A DNA stretch of 64,000 bases from Phanerodontia chrysosporium (GCA_001910725.1 MJGA01000001.1:496001-560000); one strand, 5' to 3'; counted from the stretch's first letter, positions 37,205-48,486 are shown. Notes: generated by a model from the letters alone, not told the origin. Made by a program: numbers and translations.

Positions 37205-38017
37205 CTACGGAGATGAGTACCTTCGCGCACAGGCTTCGAGCGAATGCTCACCTTCCTCAATCGTCCCTGTCCATTCGAAGTATCGCTGTACCAGGTACGC
37301 GATGTTCTCACGCTTGGCCTCGTCAAGTGTGCCGTCTTCGGCCACAAGCGAGACTGGCTTCACTAAAGGGAGGCGCAGGTCTTCCAAGCCGGAGTCGAAG
37401 ACTGCCAAGGCAATCGGCTTGCCACTTCGGTCCGAGAGTCAGCGTAGCTGATGGACGGTCACAGGGCGAGAACATACGTTTGTGCGCTCATAGTTGAGAC
37501 CGCGTTCAACGCGTGGTGGATGAGTGTAAGGTAGGAAGACACAGTGGCCTCAGCATCCTCGACAAAGTAGGACGTGAGCTCGTGCAGCAGAATCAAAGAA
37601 GGGGCTGTGGCGAAGGTCGTCTTCGGCTGTAGAAAGTCTTCTCTTCCTTCCAGGACTTCATGAAACATCGACAGTAAGAATGTCAAGTGGCTCGGGGTCG
37701 GTGGATATCTGCAGAGTCCTTCAGCGTCGCACATCAAGGAGTAGGCTCCAGGAGACTAACAGGACATCAACCCGAGATGAAGCTTTGCATGTGAGGCCAT
37801 CTCCGCCGTGTTTGTGAACCCATTCATCCTTGTAGCTCTTCAAGGCGCGTACGAACCGCTCGCGAGACGGCGTAAGGAGCACGGCCTTCGGAACGTCTTT
37901 GTGTAGCACGTAGGAGTAGCAGAAGTGGATCGGCGCAGACGCGTGCAGAGCACCCTTTAGCAAGAGAGTCTCAAAATCCGGCAGCGTTGGTGCTGGCGAC
38001 GGGAAGATGGAGGCCAT
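37205..38017 (-). CDS. protein of unknown function
   Basis: Three exons join in frame: MASIFPSPAPTLPDFETLLL with KGALHASAPIHFCYSYVLHK; then YPPTPSHLTFLLSMFHEVLE, ILLHELTSYFVEDAEATVSS, YLTLIHHALNAVSTMSAQT; then GKPIALAVFDSGLEDLRLPL and LVQRYFEWTGTIEE. Introns are roughly 37687-37747 and 37419-37468. The pattern (short acidic/hydrophobic protein, AVFDS near the end of a helix-rich region) reminds me loosely of RecA-like recombination accessory proteins, but I cannot name a family. The stop used is TAG at 37205; a further 3' exon after a GTACTC donor is possible. Transcribed divergently from MDM10, 179 bp apart. Confidence 0.55.
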
Positions 38018-38196
38018 GCTGAGAGGAGCGTCCTGCCTTCATGGTGGCCAAAGCGAAAGTGTGCTTCGAGCACGAAGGCGCCCATACTTTGACCGGAACG
38101 GCCATCATCTCTCGCGCCTCCGCCCGCTTTGCAGAGTTTGTGCCCTTGATACCCCCTATATTGTAACTATATACGAATCTGGACTGTCTCTGAGCT

Positions 38197-39766
38197 ATGC
38201 ACCCCTTCGCCACCTATGTAATCCGAAGCTACTACAAGGCCACGGCTGGAACGAGGATGACTTCTACGCGCACATAACACGGTCTTCTAGTGGTATGTAT
38301 TCACCATATGCTATGCTCCTCTGAATCGCATGTTTACAACATGTCAACATAGCTATATTGGACTTCGATGTCCCACACGGGCTAAAGTTCGCGATTTCCA
38401 AGTCGCCCAACCCGTTGTTCAAAACCTCATACTCCATGAGTGCTTTGCCGTCGCTGCACGGTTCTATAGGGTACATATTCACTTCATGCGACCTGGACAT
38501 CAAGAATTCGGGCAACGTGCGATTGAAGGATATGGTTGAACGCTTCCGGGTGTACGACCAGCCACGGAGGCCGGAAGGCAAAGAGGAAGAATGGCTTGCC
38601 GGCGAGCGTGTCGACACCCGTGGTAGGTCTCCCGTATCACCTCACTGCGTACATCTGGTTGAAACATGCATGAGCTAGACTATCTGCTGTACGGCAGGAT
38701 CTACGTCCCCACTGGCCGCCTCGAGGCTATCTACTCGACGCGGATTAGCCCCACGCTGCAGACCCTCGTCGCAGCCATCTCGGACCCACGGCATAGCCTG
38801 CAGAGCAGCGAGCGGTACCGCAGCGGGGCGTCGCCGAGCAACATCCTGCTGAAGCTCCAGCACTCGACTGGGCGCTGGTGCACTGAATACTCGTGGAGTG
38901 CCGAAGACCAGATGTGGGGCGTGCAATGTATGCACAACTTTGGCAAGCTCGGGACGTCGTCGACAGCCCACGATACACCGGACGACGCGTCAAAGGAGAA
39001 GCCGAAGAGAGTGGATGAGGAGGATGCTATGGAAGGCGGACTGAAAGGACGTATCTCAGCGGGAGCCGAGTTCTACCTGAGCACTAAGGAGAAGAGTGCA
39101 GGAGGTATGTCTCATAAGCCGTCATCACGAGTCCTCTCATTGACTTCGACTTTAAGTGTCTGCTGGCATCCGATTCACCACACTACCAGACGCGACACCG
39201 CCATCTGCCCAACTGTTCTCTCCAAACGGCGCGACACCACCGCAGTGCCTCCCTCCCAACCGCCTACGACCATCACCGCGATGTTCAATCCCATGCTCGG
39301 GCACATGTCCGGGGCATACGCCGCACGCGTGGGGCGGGACCTGTCGCTGTGCTCGCGCTTCGACTTCAATGTCTACAGCTACGAGAGCGAGTGGTCGCTG
39401 GGCTGCGAGTGGTGGACGCGCCGACACAAGCCCAAGACTGAGACTCCGACCGTGCCGGACTTCTCATCGCCGTCTCTGCCACTCGTGGTGGCGTCCGTGC
39501 AACCGCCGCCTGCGTCGCAGCTGCAGCCGCAAGACGACGAGATTCAGGGTGTTGTCAAAGCCCGTGCCTCAACTACCACGGTACGTGGCTTCCTTGGGTC
39601 TAGGTTGGCCTTGCTAACCATGTTCCTCGCACAGGACGTCTCACTGATGTGGGAAGGACGCATTCGTAACTTGCTGGTCAGTTTAGGGATAACCTCTAAT
39701 CTATCTAGCCGTGCAAAACCGATAAAAGCAGTTGGACTAGAGATATCTTACTTCAGCTCGGAATAA
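38197..39766 (+). CDS. MDM10: mitochondrial distribution and morphology protein 10 (ERMES beta-barrel)
   Basis: Exons join from ATG 38197 to TAA 39766, about 440 residues. MHPFATYVIRSYYKAT and NEDDFYAHITRSSS match the conserved Mdm10 start. Next come AILDFDVPHGLKFAISKSPN, SYSMSALPSLHGSIGYIFTS, YLLYGRIYVPTGRLEAIYST, MFNPMLGHMSGAYAARVG, RFDFNVYSYESEWSLGCEWW and SLMWEGRIRNLLVSLGITSN. Mdm10 is an outer-membrane beta-barrel of the ER-mitochondria tether (ERMES) and helps the SAM complex assemble Tom40. The frame breaks at 38244-38245 (one G missing) and 39240-39241 (one C missing). Both lie in conserved parts, so sequence error is likely. An intron acceptor before DYLLYGR is TAG inside GAGCTAG. 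Confidence 0.92.
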
Positions 39767-40087
39767 ATCCTTTCACAGCATTCGCACACTGTGATACAAG
39801 CGGGCACAGGCTTAGTATTTTCTTTCCGAGCAATCCGAGCGATAGACCCATCATTACAGTCGAACCGATTTACATATTACCACGCCATACACATCGCCCG
39901 CAAAATGGCCGTGACGGATATTACAGTGGAGAAAAAGGAAGCTGGATGGGTATCTACTATCAACGTATCAAGCACAGCAGGTAACCAAGACGAGTCCAAG
40001 TTCAAAGCAGGAAACGGAGGGGAGATTTGGGGTGGGATATAATATATAGAGCAAATATAGATGGTCGAAGGATATGTCGGTCCTCGC
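39767..40087. other. convergent intergenic region
   Basis: Low-GC 3' flanks of MDM10 (+) and the disordered-protein gene (-). No gene is seen. Confidence 0.5.
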
Positions 40088-41728
40088 TCAATCGGACTTG
40101 ACAGCCGCCACGACAGGCTCGCGCTCCCGGCGGGGGAGGGGCGCGCCCCCGAGCGTGCGGGCGAGGCGCGAGATCGCGTCGACGGAGATAACGGGGCGAG
40201 TCGCGTGCGGCGTGCGTGCGTGTGCATGAGCGGTGCCGGGCCCCGTCGGCGGCGTCGAGTGGTTGCGCCCGTGCGAGAACGCGTCGCCGCGGCGCGGGCG
40301 GTCCGTGTCAGAGTGCGGCTCGGGCTTGTATCGCCCGACGGTGTGCGCGCGGCCGTGCGCGGGGATGAAGCCCCCGCGTGGCGGGCGTGGGCCGAGGTGC
40401 TTCGGCAGCGACGCAGACGGTGGCAGCGCGTGTATCGACGCGGACAGGCTCCGGTCGGACGGGGAGGGCGACGACTCTTTCGAGGGGGCGTCTCGCGACT
40501 CTAGGTGCGGCGGCCTTGGTGTGCGCCCCGATGTGGCGACATCGTTGTTTGCCGCAGAGCCCCTGGCAGCCCGCTTGGTTGGGGAAGGTGTCCTCGATGG
40601 CTTCGATGATCCGCTGTTTGACAGGGATGCTATTGACGACGGTGCCGCTCTGCTTCCCGCATCGACATCAGCAGGTGAGCGAGATGCTTCGGTCGGTGTG
40701 AGAGGACCACTTGGTGGAACTGTTTCTCGAGGAGTTTCATCCCCAGCGTGCCCGTCGTGTGCATCATCCTGTACCTCATGTAGTTTGATGGACGGCGTGG
40801 GTATGTCGATATCGTTCAAGGTTGGCAAAGGCTTCAGAGTATCTTGTAGAATTGGAGAGATAACACTGGCGGCGCTGCTTGCGGACACGCTCTCTGCATC
40901 CGCAGGAACAGTTGGGTGGACACCCCAGTCATCCAAGTCGGGGAGGCTGTCATCATCATCGCCAGCCCAGTCGATGTGGCTGCCAGGGGTATGGGGCCGG
41001 TCCATTGCAACTGCACGGACACGTTCTACGAGAGCGTCAATGTCGTGCTTGATGTCGAATGGTGCTGGTACGGGCTTTGACGGGGGCGCAAGATGCGGGG
41101 GAACATCCTTTGGTGGCGGCGCAGCCTTCTCCTTGACTCCATTCTCCGGAGATAGCGATGGCTTCCGTGGTACCGAAGGAGGGGGTGCCGCCGGTGCTGT
41201 CGCAGATTGCTGAGAGGCCTTGCTATTGCCACGCTTGCGACGGGGAGTGCGTGGGGACACAGAGGGGGAGGATGAAGGGTTAGATCCGGACGTAACGGAA
41301 GAATCCACAGTCAGACTTGGCCCTCTGCGTGGCCCTCTAGGTTCCGATCCGCGACGGGCAGGCTTTGACCGCGCAGATGGCTTCGATGAGGGGGCCTCTT
41401 GGGAGGGATTGGCAGGTGCAGCAGATGGTGGTTGGACAGGAGACTTGGGAATGTCGGAGGAAGGTTTCTCCTGCGCTTGATTCGCGCCTGCCCCAGGTTT
41501 ACTGGGTGCGCCATCGGGTTTGGACGATGCACCTTTGCCATTGGCAGCGCGGCCACCCCTTCCCCGCCCGCCTCTACCCCTTGGGCCTCCCTTGCTTCCG
41601 CCACGCGGTGTTGCGCCAGACTCTGCACTCTTGCCTGCACCACCGGTGCGGGTGGGAGCCGGCTCCTTCGCCCACATGGACGCGCTGGTTCCTCCGTTCG
41701 CGGCGATGGGAGAGGCAGTCGATGCCAT
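40088..41728 (-). CDS. large intrinsically disordered protein with an acidic core motif
   Basis: A single 546-residue exon from ATG 41728 to the stop at 40088. The sequence is dominated by Pro, Ser, Ala, Gly, Lys and Arg. Near the N-terminus is a run of RGG-type repeats (GGPRGRGGRGRGGRAANG), which often bind RNA. The one region that looks folded or conserved is central: IKHDIDALVERVRAVAMDRP followed by GSHIDWAGDDDDSLPDLDDW. The C-terminus is basic with several His/Arg runs (RYKPEPHSDTDRPRRGDAFS). I do not recognise a named family; RGG repeats suggest an RNA-related role, by inference. It is divergent from SmG, 415 bp apart. Confidence 0.75.
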   Translation of the reverse strand: MASTASPIAANGGTSASMWAKEPAPTRTGGAGKSAESGATPRGGSKGGPRGRGGRGRGGRAANGKGASSKPDGAPSKPGAGANQAQEKPSSDIPKSPVQPPSAAPANPSQEAPSSKPSARSKPARRGSEPRGPRRGPSLTVDSSVTSGSNPSSSPSVSPRTPRRKRGNSKASQQSATAPAAPPPSVPRKPSLSPENGVKEKAAPPPKDVPPHLAPPSKPVPAPFDIKHDIDALVERVRAVAMDRPHTPGSHIDWAGDDDDSLPDLDDWGVHPTVPADAESVSASSAASVISPILQDTLKPLPTLNDIDIPTPSIKLHEVQDDAHDGHAGDETPRETVPPSGPLTPTEASRSPADVDAGSRAAPSSIASLSNSGSSKPSRTPSPTKRAARGSAANNDVATSGRTPRPPHLESRDAPSKESSPSPSDRSLSASIHALPPSASLPKHLGPRPPRGGFIPAHGRAHTVGRYKPEPHSDTDRPRRGDAFSHGRNHSTPPTGPGTAHAHARTPHATRPVISVDAISRLARTLGGAPLPRREREPVVAAVKSD

Positions 41729-42143
41729 CAATGCAAAGGACAGAGGCGGTAGACGTTAGGAGACGACTTCGATTATACCTGATGGATGTTAGTGCGAGGA
41801 CTACGTGCAGCTGTAAGTATGTGCCAAAGCGACGTACGGGGAGCGCGATGCTGGCCACTTGTGAGCGTTGTGGGTGTGAAATAATTCGGAGAATGTGGTA
41901 AAAGACTCTGGGAGGCGATGACGGGGATCTTGTTGGCAGGGATGAGATGGCAAGACCAGAGTGCTCAAGCGGTCGTGTTCAGAATGAGCAGCGCGCACTG
42001 ATCTGGAAATGCCGGGCGAGGCCACGTGGGGTCGTCCCATATTGATCGCTGGCGCTTGTGGCCGACCTCAACGCCAATCCACGCGAGCGAACCTCTGCCT
42101 CTCCCACTTCACGCGGCATCCCCTCCAGCAGTGGTCTGCCATC
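41729..42143. other. bidirectional promoter region
   Basis: 415 bp between the divergent disordered-protein gene and SmG. It holds both 5' UTRs and promoters. No gene is seen. Confidence 0.5.
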
Positions 42144-42501
42144 ATGTCGAAAGCCTCGCAGCCGGAACTCAAGAAGGTGCGTGATTGACTCCGTCATCCT
42201 GCGCAGAGGAAGCTCATTTGGCGTCGTTCTTGGTGCAGTTCATGGACAAGAAGTTGTTCGTGCACTTGCAAGGAGGCCGCAAGGTCAGCGGAGTACTCCG
42301 CGGTTATGATCTCTTTCTGAACCTCGTCCTCGATGACGCGCTGGAGGAGACTACCCCGGCCCAAAAGCACCCAATCGGCACCGTTGTACGTGTCTCTCGT
42401 CGTGTCTGGTGATCTCGTGTAGCTCATGCTCCACTTTTGCTGCTCAGGTCATTCGTGGCAACAGCGTAACATCGATGGAAACTTTGGAAGCCATTCGGTG
42501 A
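42144..42501 (+). CDS. SMX2: small nuclear ribonucleoprotein G (SmG)
   Basis: Three exons (42144-42176, 42239-42385, 42448-42501) give 77 residues, the usual SmG size. SmG is one of seven Sm proteins forming the ring on U1, U2, U4 and U5 snRNA. The start MSKASQPELKK|FMDKKL and the Sm1 motif VHLQGGRKVSGVLRGYDLFL are clear. Sm2 is HPIGTV|VIRGNSVTSMETLE, ending in EAIR. All borders are GT-AG and frames agree. Confidence 0.95.
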
Positions 42502-43087
42502 TTTCGTATCCCCTTCAACAACAACTCTCTGTGCTCTCTGTATTCGTACTGCGGTCCTGTTCCAACCATGTTTTCGTGCCACCCTCTCAGATCGGCGAAT
42601 GTACTGTCACCCGCTTTGCAACGCAATATGATTCTACCAATCCGTGGCATGACGGCAAATTTGATTCAGAAGCAGACTTGCGTATGTATGAACACGAAAA
42701 TGTATATTGTCGCTTGATGGCATGTACGTCGCAGACTATGGCAGACAATGGTACAAGAGCACACTGTCCGCCTCAAACGAGGACTATCATCTACCACAAC
42801 AGATAGGCCTCACGTCAGGTAGACCGTAAGCAAGGCAGCCTCTGCGAGGCGTAGGGCAAGTTGTGGACTCAGATGAGGAAAGAAATGTTTCGCACGGCGT
42901 CTTTTATACCTTGCCCTCGTGGCGGCCACGTGGACCCTCCGCATGCATCATACGCGCTTCACAACATACCCTCGCACCTTACGCGGTCGTGCTACTCCGG
43001 ACTCCTTGCTTTCTCACCACCTAGACTGCTCTCTGCGTGCACTGCTTTGATACACTGTATTTGCTGGACGCTTCTCAGTGCTACAAA
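42502..43087. other. intergenic, no gene seen
   Basis: 586 bp between two plus-strand genes, with the SmG 3' UTR and UFE1 promoter. I see no RNA gene or protein gene. Confidence 0.45.
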
Positions 43088-44416
43088 ATGACCGCCACCA
43101 GCCGCACTCTAGAGTTCCGCGACCTCGTGAGGGAGAAGGAGAAGGAGATACCAGATGCGAAGCGGCGCAAGCTCTCTCGCTCGGCCAAGCGCACACCGGA
43201 CGAGCAGAACGATGTCCAGGTTGCACTGAACAAGGAATACATTGCGGAGGGCTACAACATCGTACGTATGTCCCGAGCTACCCGTGCGTTCCTTTCCCAA
43301 GGCTGAAGCAGCAGAGCAGCTCAAGCACATTAACATGCTCTCGCGCATGTTGGTCTCTATACGGAAGCCATACCTCAGTGTAGACTCGCGGAACCCGCCA
43401 TTGCTCCGCCACGGGTCGCGCAACATTGACTTGAGCGGTTCGGACCAACAGTCCTGGGCGAACATCAAGCATCTCACGAACGAGGAACGGGACCAGATTG
43501 ACTTGCAGGCTCGAGTCATCCTGTCTCGCTGCTCGGACCGTATAAAAGAGATGGAGGCGTTAGAGAAACGTGAGTTCTCTGCGTGTCATCCTTCTGCAAC
43601 ACCAACCGAAGTCTTGCATTCTCAGGACGGGCGGAGCTCGTGGCCAGCAAGGCAAACCCGCTCGCCCGCTTCCTACCTGCCCGACTACGACAAGACGAGA
43701 CGACCGCCGCGTCCGACTTCGTTGCCGCGCACCACGCGAGCATCACCTGGTACCTCAGTCGGCGGCTCACGGAGGCGAGCCAGGCGTTGAAGGAGATGCA
43801 GGAGGAGCGGATGCGGCGGCAGCTCGAGCGCACGCGCACACTGGGCTCTGGCGCCGCGCGCGAGGCCATGTTCATGACGGACGCCCCGCCGTCGTCGTCG
43901 TCCTCGGAGGCGAGCGCGCCGGCGGGGAGCTGGCTCGGCGGCGCGTCGTCGCTCGCGTCGAGCTTCGCGGCGACGCTGGGCACGCCCGCGCTCGGCGAGG
44001 GCAGCAGCAGCTTGCGCTCGACGCCGAAGACGGGCTCATTCAGCCTGAGCGACGAGGCGCTCGACGACACGGAGGACGACGACGAGCTCGAGCTCTCGCA
44101 GTCGCAGATCATGCAGTTCGAGATGGAGAACGCGAATATCCTGCGCGACATGCAGGACACGCTCGCGTCCGTGCAGCAGGCCGAATCGCGCCTCCTCGAG
44201 ATCAGCGCGCTCCAGGCGGAGCTCGTCGCCCACCTTACGAAGCAGACCGAGCAGACCGAGCAGTTGTACGAAGATGCCATTGCGACGGCGGCAACTGTGG
44301 AGAAGGGTAACGTCCAGCTGAAGGAGGCCCGGCGGCGAGCGCGAGACAGCAGGAAGTGGATTCTCTTATTCCTGATAGGGGCGAGTTTGTCGCTGCTGTT
44401 CCTGCATTACTACTGA
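43088..44416 (+). CDS. UFE1: ER t-SNARE syntaxin 18/Ufe1
   Basis: Three exons (43088-43261, 43302-43569, 43626-44416) give 410 residues. Intron 1 is only 40 bp. The start MTATSRTLEFRDLVREKEKE, INMLSRMLVSIRKPYLSVDS and LTNEERDQIDLQARVILSRC match the syntaxin-18 N-terminal domain, including the ERDQID motif. The SNARE motif is near the C-terminus (SQIMQFEMENANILRDMQDT, VQQAESRLLEISALQAELVA) and is followed by a tail anchor (WILLFLIGASLSLLFLHYY). Ufe1 mediates Golgi-to-ER retrograde fusion and ER homotypic fusion. A Ser/Ala-rich linker separates the two halves. The 3' end is 189 bp from convergent TVP38. Confidence 0.92.
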
Positions 44417-44605
44417 AAAGCAGCCATTCTTCACGCATTTTTTCTTGCATCTCTGTCAGGACACATCATCTTCGGGAACATGTTATTACAGTCGTGCTCT
44501 TCCATTCTATATACCATACATTTCCTCCTTCCAGACCGAGCCAAAACGTACGTGAATGTAATGTAGTTGCTATAGATAGTAATCTATACACTAGACCTCT
44601 GAACC

Positions 44606-45868
44606 TCAAGACGTAGAAGCGGTTGAATCGGCGCGGCCAGGCCGTACGGTGCGATTGGATTCTTCGTCCGCGGCTGAGGAACCTGAGGAGTAATTACCAA
44701 GGAGAGGTGCGCCTTCAGTAGCCTCTTCAATAGCTTCGGCAGCTAGTTCGTCCACCTCAGGCGAGAGGCCATCCAAGTGCCTTATATGCGATTGCATAGA
44801 CCTATAGATGATCCTGCGGGCCGGTGTATCAGCAAGGCTGCCTGATCGACAGGTGTGAATGCAGCGCGTACCAGCTGGTGAGGAAAGCAATTAGAATACC
44901 AGTGCCAACAAGCGCAGCATTCAGAATCTTGGTTTCTGTTGCATGTGTAAGTCAGATCAACGCCTCCACACGAGCAGCAACGTACGAGTATCCATTTGCC
45001 TGCGCGTCTCTCCATCTGAGAGGGCAGCCAGCCTCGAGCCAATGAATACATGCAAAGCAATCTTGGGAAACACGACTGTCGTGGCAATGGCAAACTGCCA
45101 GAGGGCCACCGCTTCGATTGACTAAATTCGGGTGAGTATTCCGGGCCAGCGTCGCTGACAAATGGCACTTACGGCAAAAAGGGCGTTCGCGTACACCCAC
45201 GGCGGAAAGGGCGACGCCCGGATGAGCATGATGAGGGGGAGGCCCTTGGCGCGCTACGGGGAGTTTTCCATTTGGTATGCTGCGGATGTCCGGTCGAGAC
45301 CGAGACTCACGATGACCGCCTCCAAAGCCTGCCACTTCTCGTTCTGTGAGGACCACTTGCGCAGCCTTCGGCTGAAGAGCGCCCTAAGGACTGCGAATGC
45401 CATGGCTGAGCCCAGGAGAGAGCCTCCTGCCGCGAGGTAGAAGCCCTTCATCCCATAGGCGAAGCCGCATAACGTCACGGTAGTGGTATGGCCGATGCAA
45501 GGTGGGAATGAAATGACGACTGTATTTGAGTGAGCAGAAGTTGTATCAGGAGACACATACAGACGTACCAAGCATGGCACCTAGAATCATCCAGCCATAC
45601 TGCAGGTGGCTGATCTTCTGAGCAAAGTCGTACATCGCTTGGGCAATGCGGTCTGCACCGACCATGACGAGGAAGGTGCCGAGAGCGACGTAGAAGAGCG
45701 CGAGGGACCAAATGAGCATCTGTGAACATGTCAGACCTCTCCCCGCGAACGAGGGGTCGCGCAGACCTTGCCGCCAAGGTGCAGCTTCTTATACTTCAGC
45801 CATGATGTTCGTAAGAAGTACTTCAACAGAGACCAGAGCTGGGCTATCTTGCCGTCTTGCGACTCCAT
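44606..45868 (-). CDS. TVP38: Golgi membrane protein TVP38 (DedA/SNARE-associated/VTT family)
   Basis: Seven exons (45868-45767, 45719-45569, 45519-45311, 45253-45173, 45121-44986, 44935-44872, 44813-44606) give 316 residues. Family signatures are VVISFPPCIGHTTTVTLCGF, AYGMKGFYLAAGGSLLGSAM and IMLIRASPFPPWVYANALFA. Several membrane helices (MLIWSLALFYVALGTFLVMV; IALVGTG-type helix) fit the VTT domain, whose members include lipid scramblases such as TMEM41B and VMP1. The C-terminus is an acidic/Ser tail ending STASTS. ATG 45868 (MESQDGKIAQ) is the first in-frame ATG, but the frame stays open upstream with THSTE preceded by DTRRQ, so an upstream exon may hold the true start. Confidence 0.9.
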
Positions 45869-46405
45869 CTCGGTGGAATGCGTTTGGCGACGCGTGTCGC
45901 TGACTGTTGGGTGGTAGATGAGCGTTGAGTTCAAGGGCAGGCCCGGGAATCGAATTCGGAGGTGGAGAGACCCTGTGCGTTCACACACGCGCTCGATGAT
46001 GGCGTTGCCGGGTTCGCAGCCCGCAGAGGTCTGATCCGCGCTCCTTGATCGGAGATCGAGATAGCGATTCTATAGAGACTTGGGCATTCGAGACTTTCGA
46101 GTGTTCAGCGGAAAATGTGTATATTTATTGCATGAGTATGGCCTCAAATGCGTCGCAAAGACACCCAAAGCTAAGCACAGATGTATCAAAGCATCCTTGG
46201 GTGGACGTGTGAGGCTTGAGATCTCGAGAGCGGCAGTATTGAGCCATCTTGCTTCAAGGTATGAACGTATGAACGTCTAGTCACCGTTGAACTGGCCAGG
46301 TAGCCGCAGCAAAGTGTCTATGAGTCATTAAAGACGTCCTACATTGACGATATCATCAAAGCTTCCCCGGGCTTGTTGCGCGATTGCATTGAGCAGATCG
46401 ACGAC
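45869..46405. other. intergenic, TVP38 5' region
   Basis: Probably contains the TVP38 promoter and perhaps a missed first exon. Otherwise low-GC sequence without a supported gene. Confidence 0.4.
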
Positions 46406-46768
46406 TCAGTCGCAAGCAAGTCTACGCAGCCACTGCTCGAGGCTGCGTAGAGACTGAGCGGAGTCGTGCGACCTGGGAATAAGGCGACGGAAACACCCAG
46501 AGAAGACTGTCGAACTATCTTGTACTATGAGGATATGGCAACCGTTTGAATGACAGGGTGCTGACCCGTCGTGTACTGTGATGTCCACCAATGCACCATC
46601 TGACAGTGCGAGAGAAGCAATGTCGGAATAATCGCGAGGCGTGGCAGATCGAAGTTCACCTGTCAGCGCGTAAGAGTTAAACGGTAGCAAAGGCGGTGGA
46701 GTGAGAGGCCAGGCCTTAGAAGTGTTTACTCTCGCATTCTGACTACTATTCTCGACTGCGATGGACAT
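46406..46768 (-). CDS. short unidentified reading frame
   Basis: A 120-residue frame from ATG 46768, reading TPPPLLPFNSYALTGELRSA and RDYSDIASLALSDGALVDIT. It remains open upstream of the ATG toward a possible splice acceptor. Composition looks protein-like, but I recognise no family and see no clear second exon downstream. It could be one exon of a small gene or a decayed fragment. Confidence 0.25.
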   Translation of the reverse strand: MSIAVENSSQNARVNTSKAWPLTPPPLLPFNSYALTGELRSATPRDYSDIASLALSDGALVDITVHDGSAPCHSNGCHILIVQDSSTVFSGCFRRLIPRSHDSAQSLRSLEQWLRRLACD

Positions 46769-47046
46769 GAAAGCGCTATTTGAGACAGTCTTTGGAAGCG
46801 TGACCTGCTGATGACATGTGGTTGCAAGTATCAGATACTCATCTGTCTCTTGCCTGACACCAGCTGCACACCCTGGTGCTTGAAGGAGGTATACTCGATG
46901 GCGACGAGGTGAGTATTAAATTTTCATCTTCGACAGAGCGATCGGAAGGTACAAGCTACAGTATCTGTGATGAGCTGTTGGTTGTAATCGGTACAGAGTG
47001 GGCACGAGCAACGCACCAATGATACATTTATTATTTATCGTGGACC
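46769..47046. other. intergenic, no gene seen
   Basis: Low-GC spacer before the CNS1 3' end. Nothing is supported. Confidence 0.4.
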
Positions 47047-48275
47047 TCAGGTACCTCGCGCCTTTTTGAAGTCTTCTATCCACTTCTTCTCTACATCACC
47101 CTTCGACAGGACGACAAATGATAGACAGCCGCCCTTCAGCTCCAGGCCGTCTCTTGGCTCCCCTTCCTTGCTTATCGCTGCTTTCAGGACGTCGCGGAGC
47201 GTCATCTTCTTCCCGACCTTCAGCAGCCGTCGCCTGTGTGTGATAGCATACACGACGATGCGATCAGCAGAATACTCCGCCTTCACGTCCCACGATGGTG
47301 GCGGCGTAGCTGGAGGGAACATTCGGTCGATATGGGCAGAGAACGGGGTGTCTTCTACGAATTCCGCGATAATGTCCGTCTGGGCGTACTGTGGGTAGAG
47401 GAACAGTACCGGCAGGATGAGAGTTTGGCCTGTAGGGTCCTCGGGGTCGAAGTGAGGTTCGTAGTCGATCTCCGACTCCGCATTTCGACCATCCACAACA
47501 ATTATGCTCCTCTCCTGCCGAGAGTAGGTGAGCATATATAGTGACATGTGAGCTGTAACACACCTTGAACGCGGCAGCCAGGCGCCTCTTCTCCTCTTGC
47601 TCGCGCCGCTCCTTCTCTTGCTTCTCTCTCTCTTTCTTCTCTTTTGCTTCCTTCAGCCTTATCGCCTTCTCGTGTATGTTCTTGACACCAGCGTTATCCT
47701 TGTCGAACTCAAGGCACCGCACACAGCAGTCGATCGCTTCGTCAAATCGCTCCAGTGCAACGAGGGCAGACGCAGACCGGTAGTAGGCCTTTGATGACTT
47801 GGGGTTGAGCGCGATAGCCTTCGAGCAGTCCTTCAGGACCGAGCCGTAGTTCTCTTCCACGGGGACGTCCGTCAATGCAGCGAGGAAGTAACATGATGCG
47901 AATTATCCTCACGTAGTTCTAGATTACATGCAGCCCGGTTGCAAAGCAGGGCTTCGAGGAGGACAGGGTCTGTGGGTTTCGCATCGACACCCTGGGTGTA
48001 GAAGCCGAGTGCCTCTCGGTATCGTTTGCCCTTGAAATAGTCGTTCCCTTGCTCCTTAAAATTTTGAGCAATCTCTGTAATAACTGTGAGCACGTCCATG
48101 GATAGTGAGTAACATACATACCGTCTGGCGTTCCCTCGTAAGCAAGACTTTGCAGCGCGCTGACCACTGGATTGTCCAATGCATCCTCCGGTAGCGACTT
48201 CATGAACAGCGGCGCATCGTCAAATGCAGCCAACTTCTCTTGTATCGACGTCTCTGCAGGTTGTGGGTATGCCAT
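47047..48275 (-). CDS. CNS1: TPR co-chaperone CNS1/TTC4
   Basis: Four exons (48275-48122, 48074-47913, 47853-47564, 47514-47047) give 357 residues without a frame error. The N-terminus has FDDAPLFMKSLPEDALDNPV, as in CNS1/TTC4. Three TPR units follow: FKEQGNDYFKGKRYREALGF, LLCNRAACNLELQNYGSVLK and SKAYYRSASALVALERFDEA. A charged Lys/Glu coiled coil leads into the C-terminal 'wheel' domain (ERSIIVVDGRNAESEIDYEP; FLYPQYAQTDIIAEFVEDTP). Cns1 is an essential Hsp90/Hsp70 co-chaperone in yeast, acting on eEF2 folding. Confidence 0.92.
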
Positions 48276-48486
48276 TTCGGCGGAAATAGAGATAGTAGTG
48301 TCAAGGAGTGAATGATATAAGTAGTATGAGACGAAGAGTAGAAATGATCGCCAGGTCCGGCATTCAAACCGGCATTTCGTCATTGAGATATTGACCGGCG
48401 GCATCCTGACGGGATGACTACCAGCGTCGTTCCCTGGCCTACATCCTTGGCCATAGGTCTCATACCGTCAGAAGCGGACGGCCAAG

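Noticed and set aside
46000..46030. GGGTTCGCAGCCC hairpin resembling a tRNA T-arm
   Set aside because: The invariant A58 is missing and no D-arm or A-box precedes it at the right distance.
48345..48385. Possible tRNA T-arm (palindrome around CCGGCATTCAAACCGG)
   Set aside because: The loop lacks the GTTC-R-A pattern on either strand, and no acceptor or anticodon stem could be fitted.
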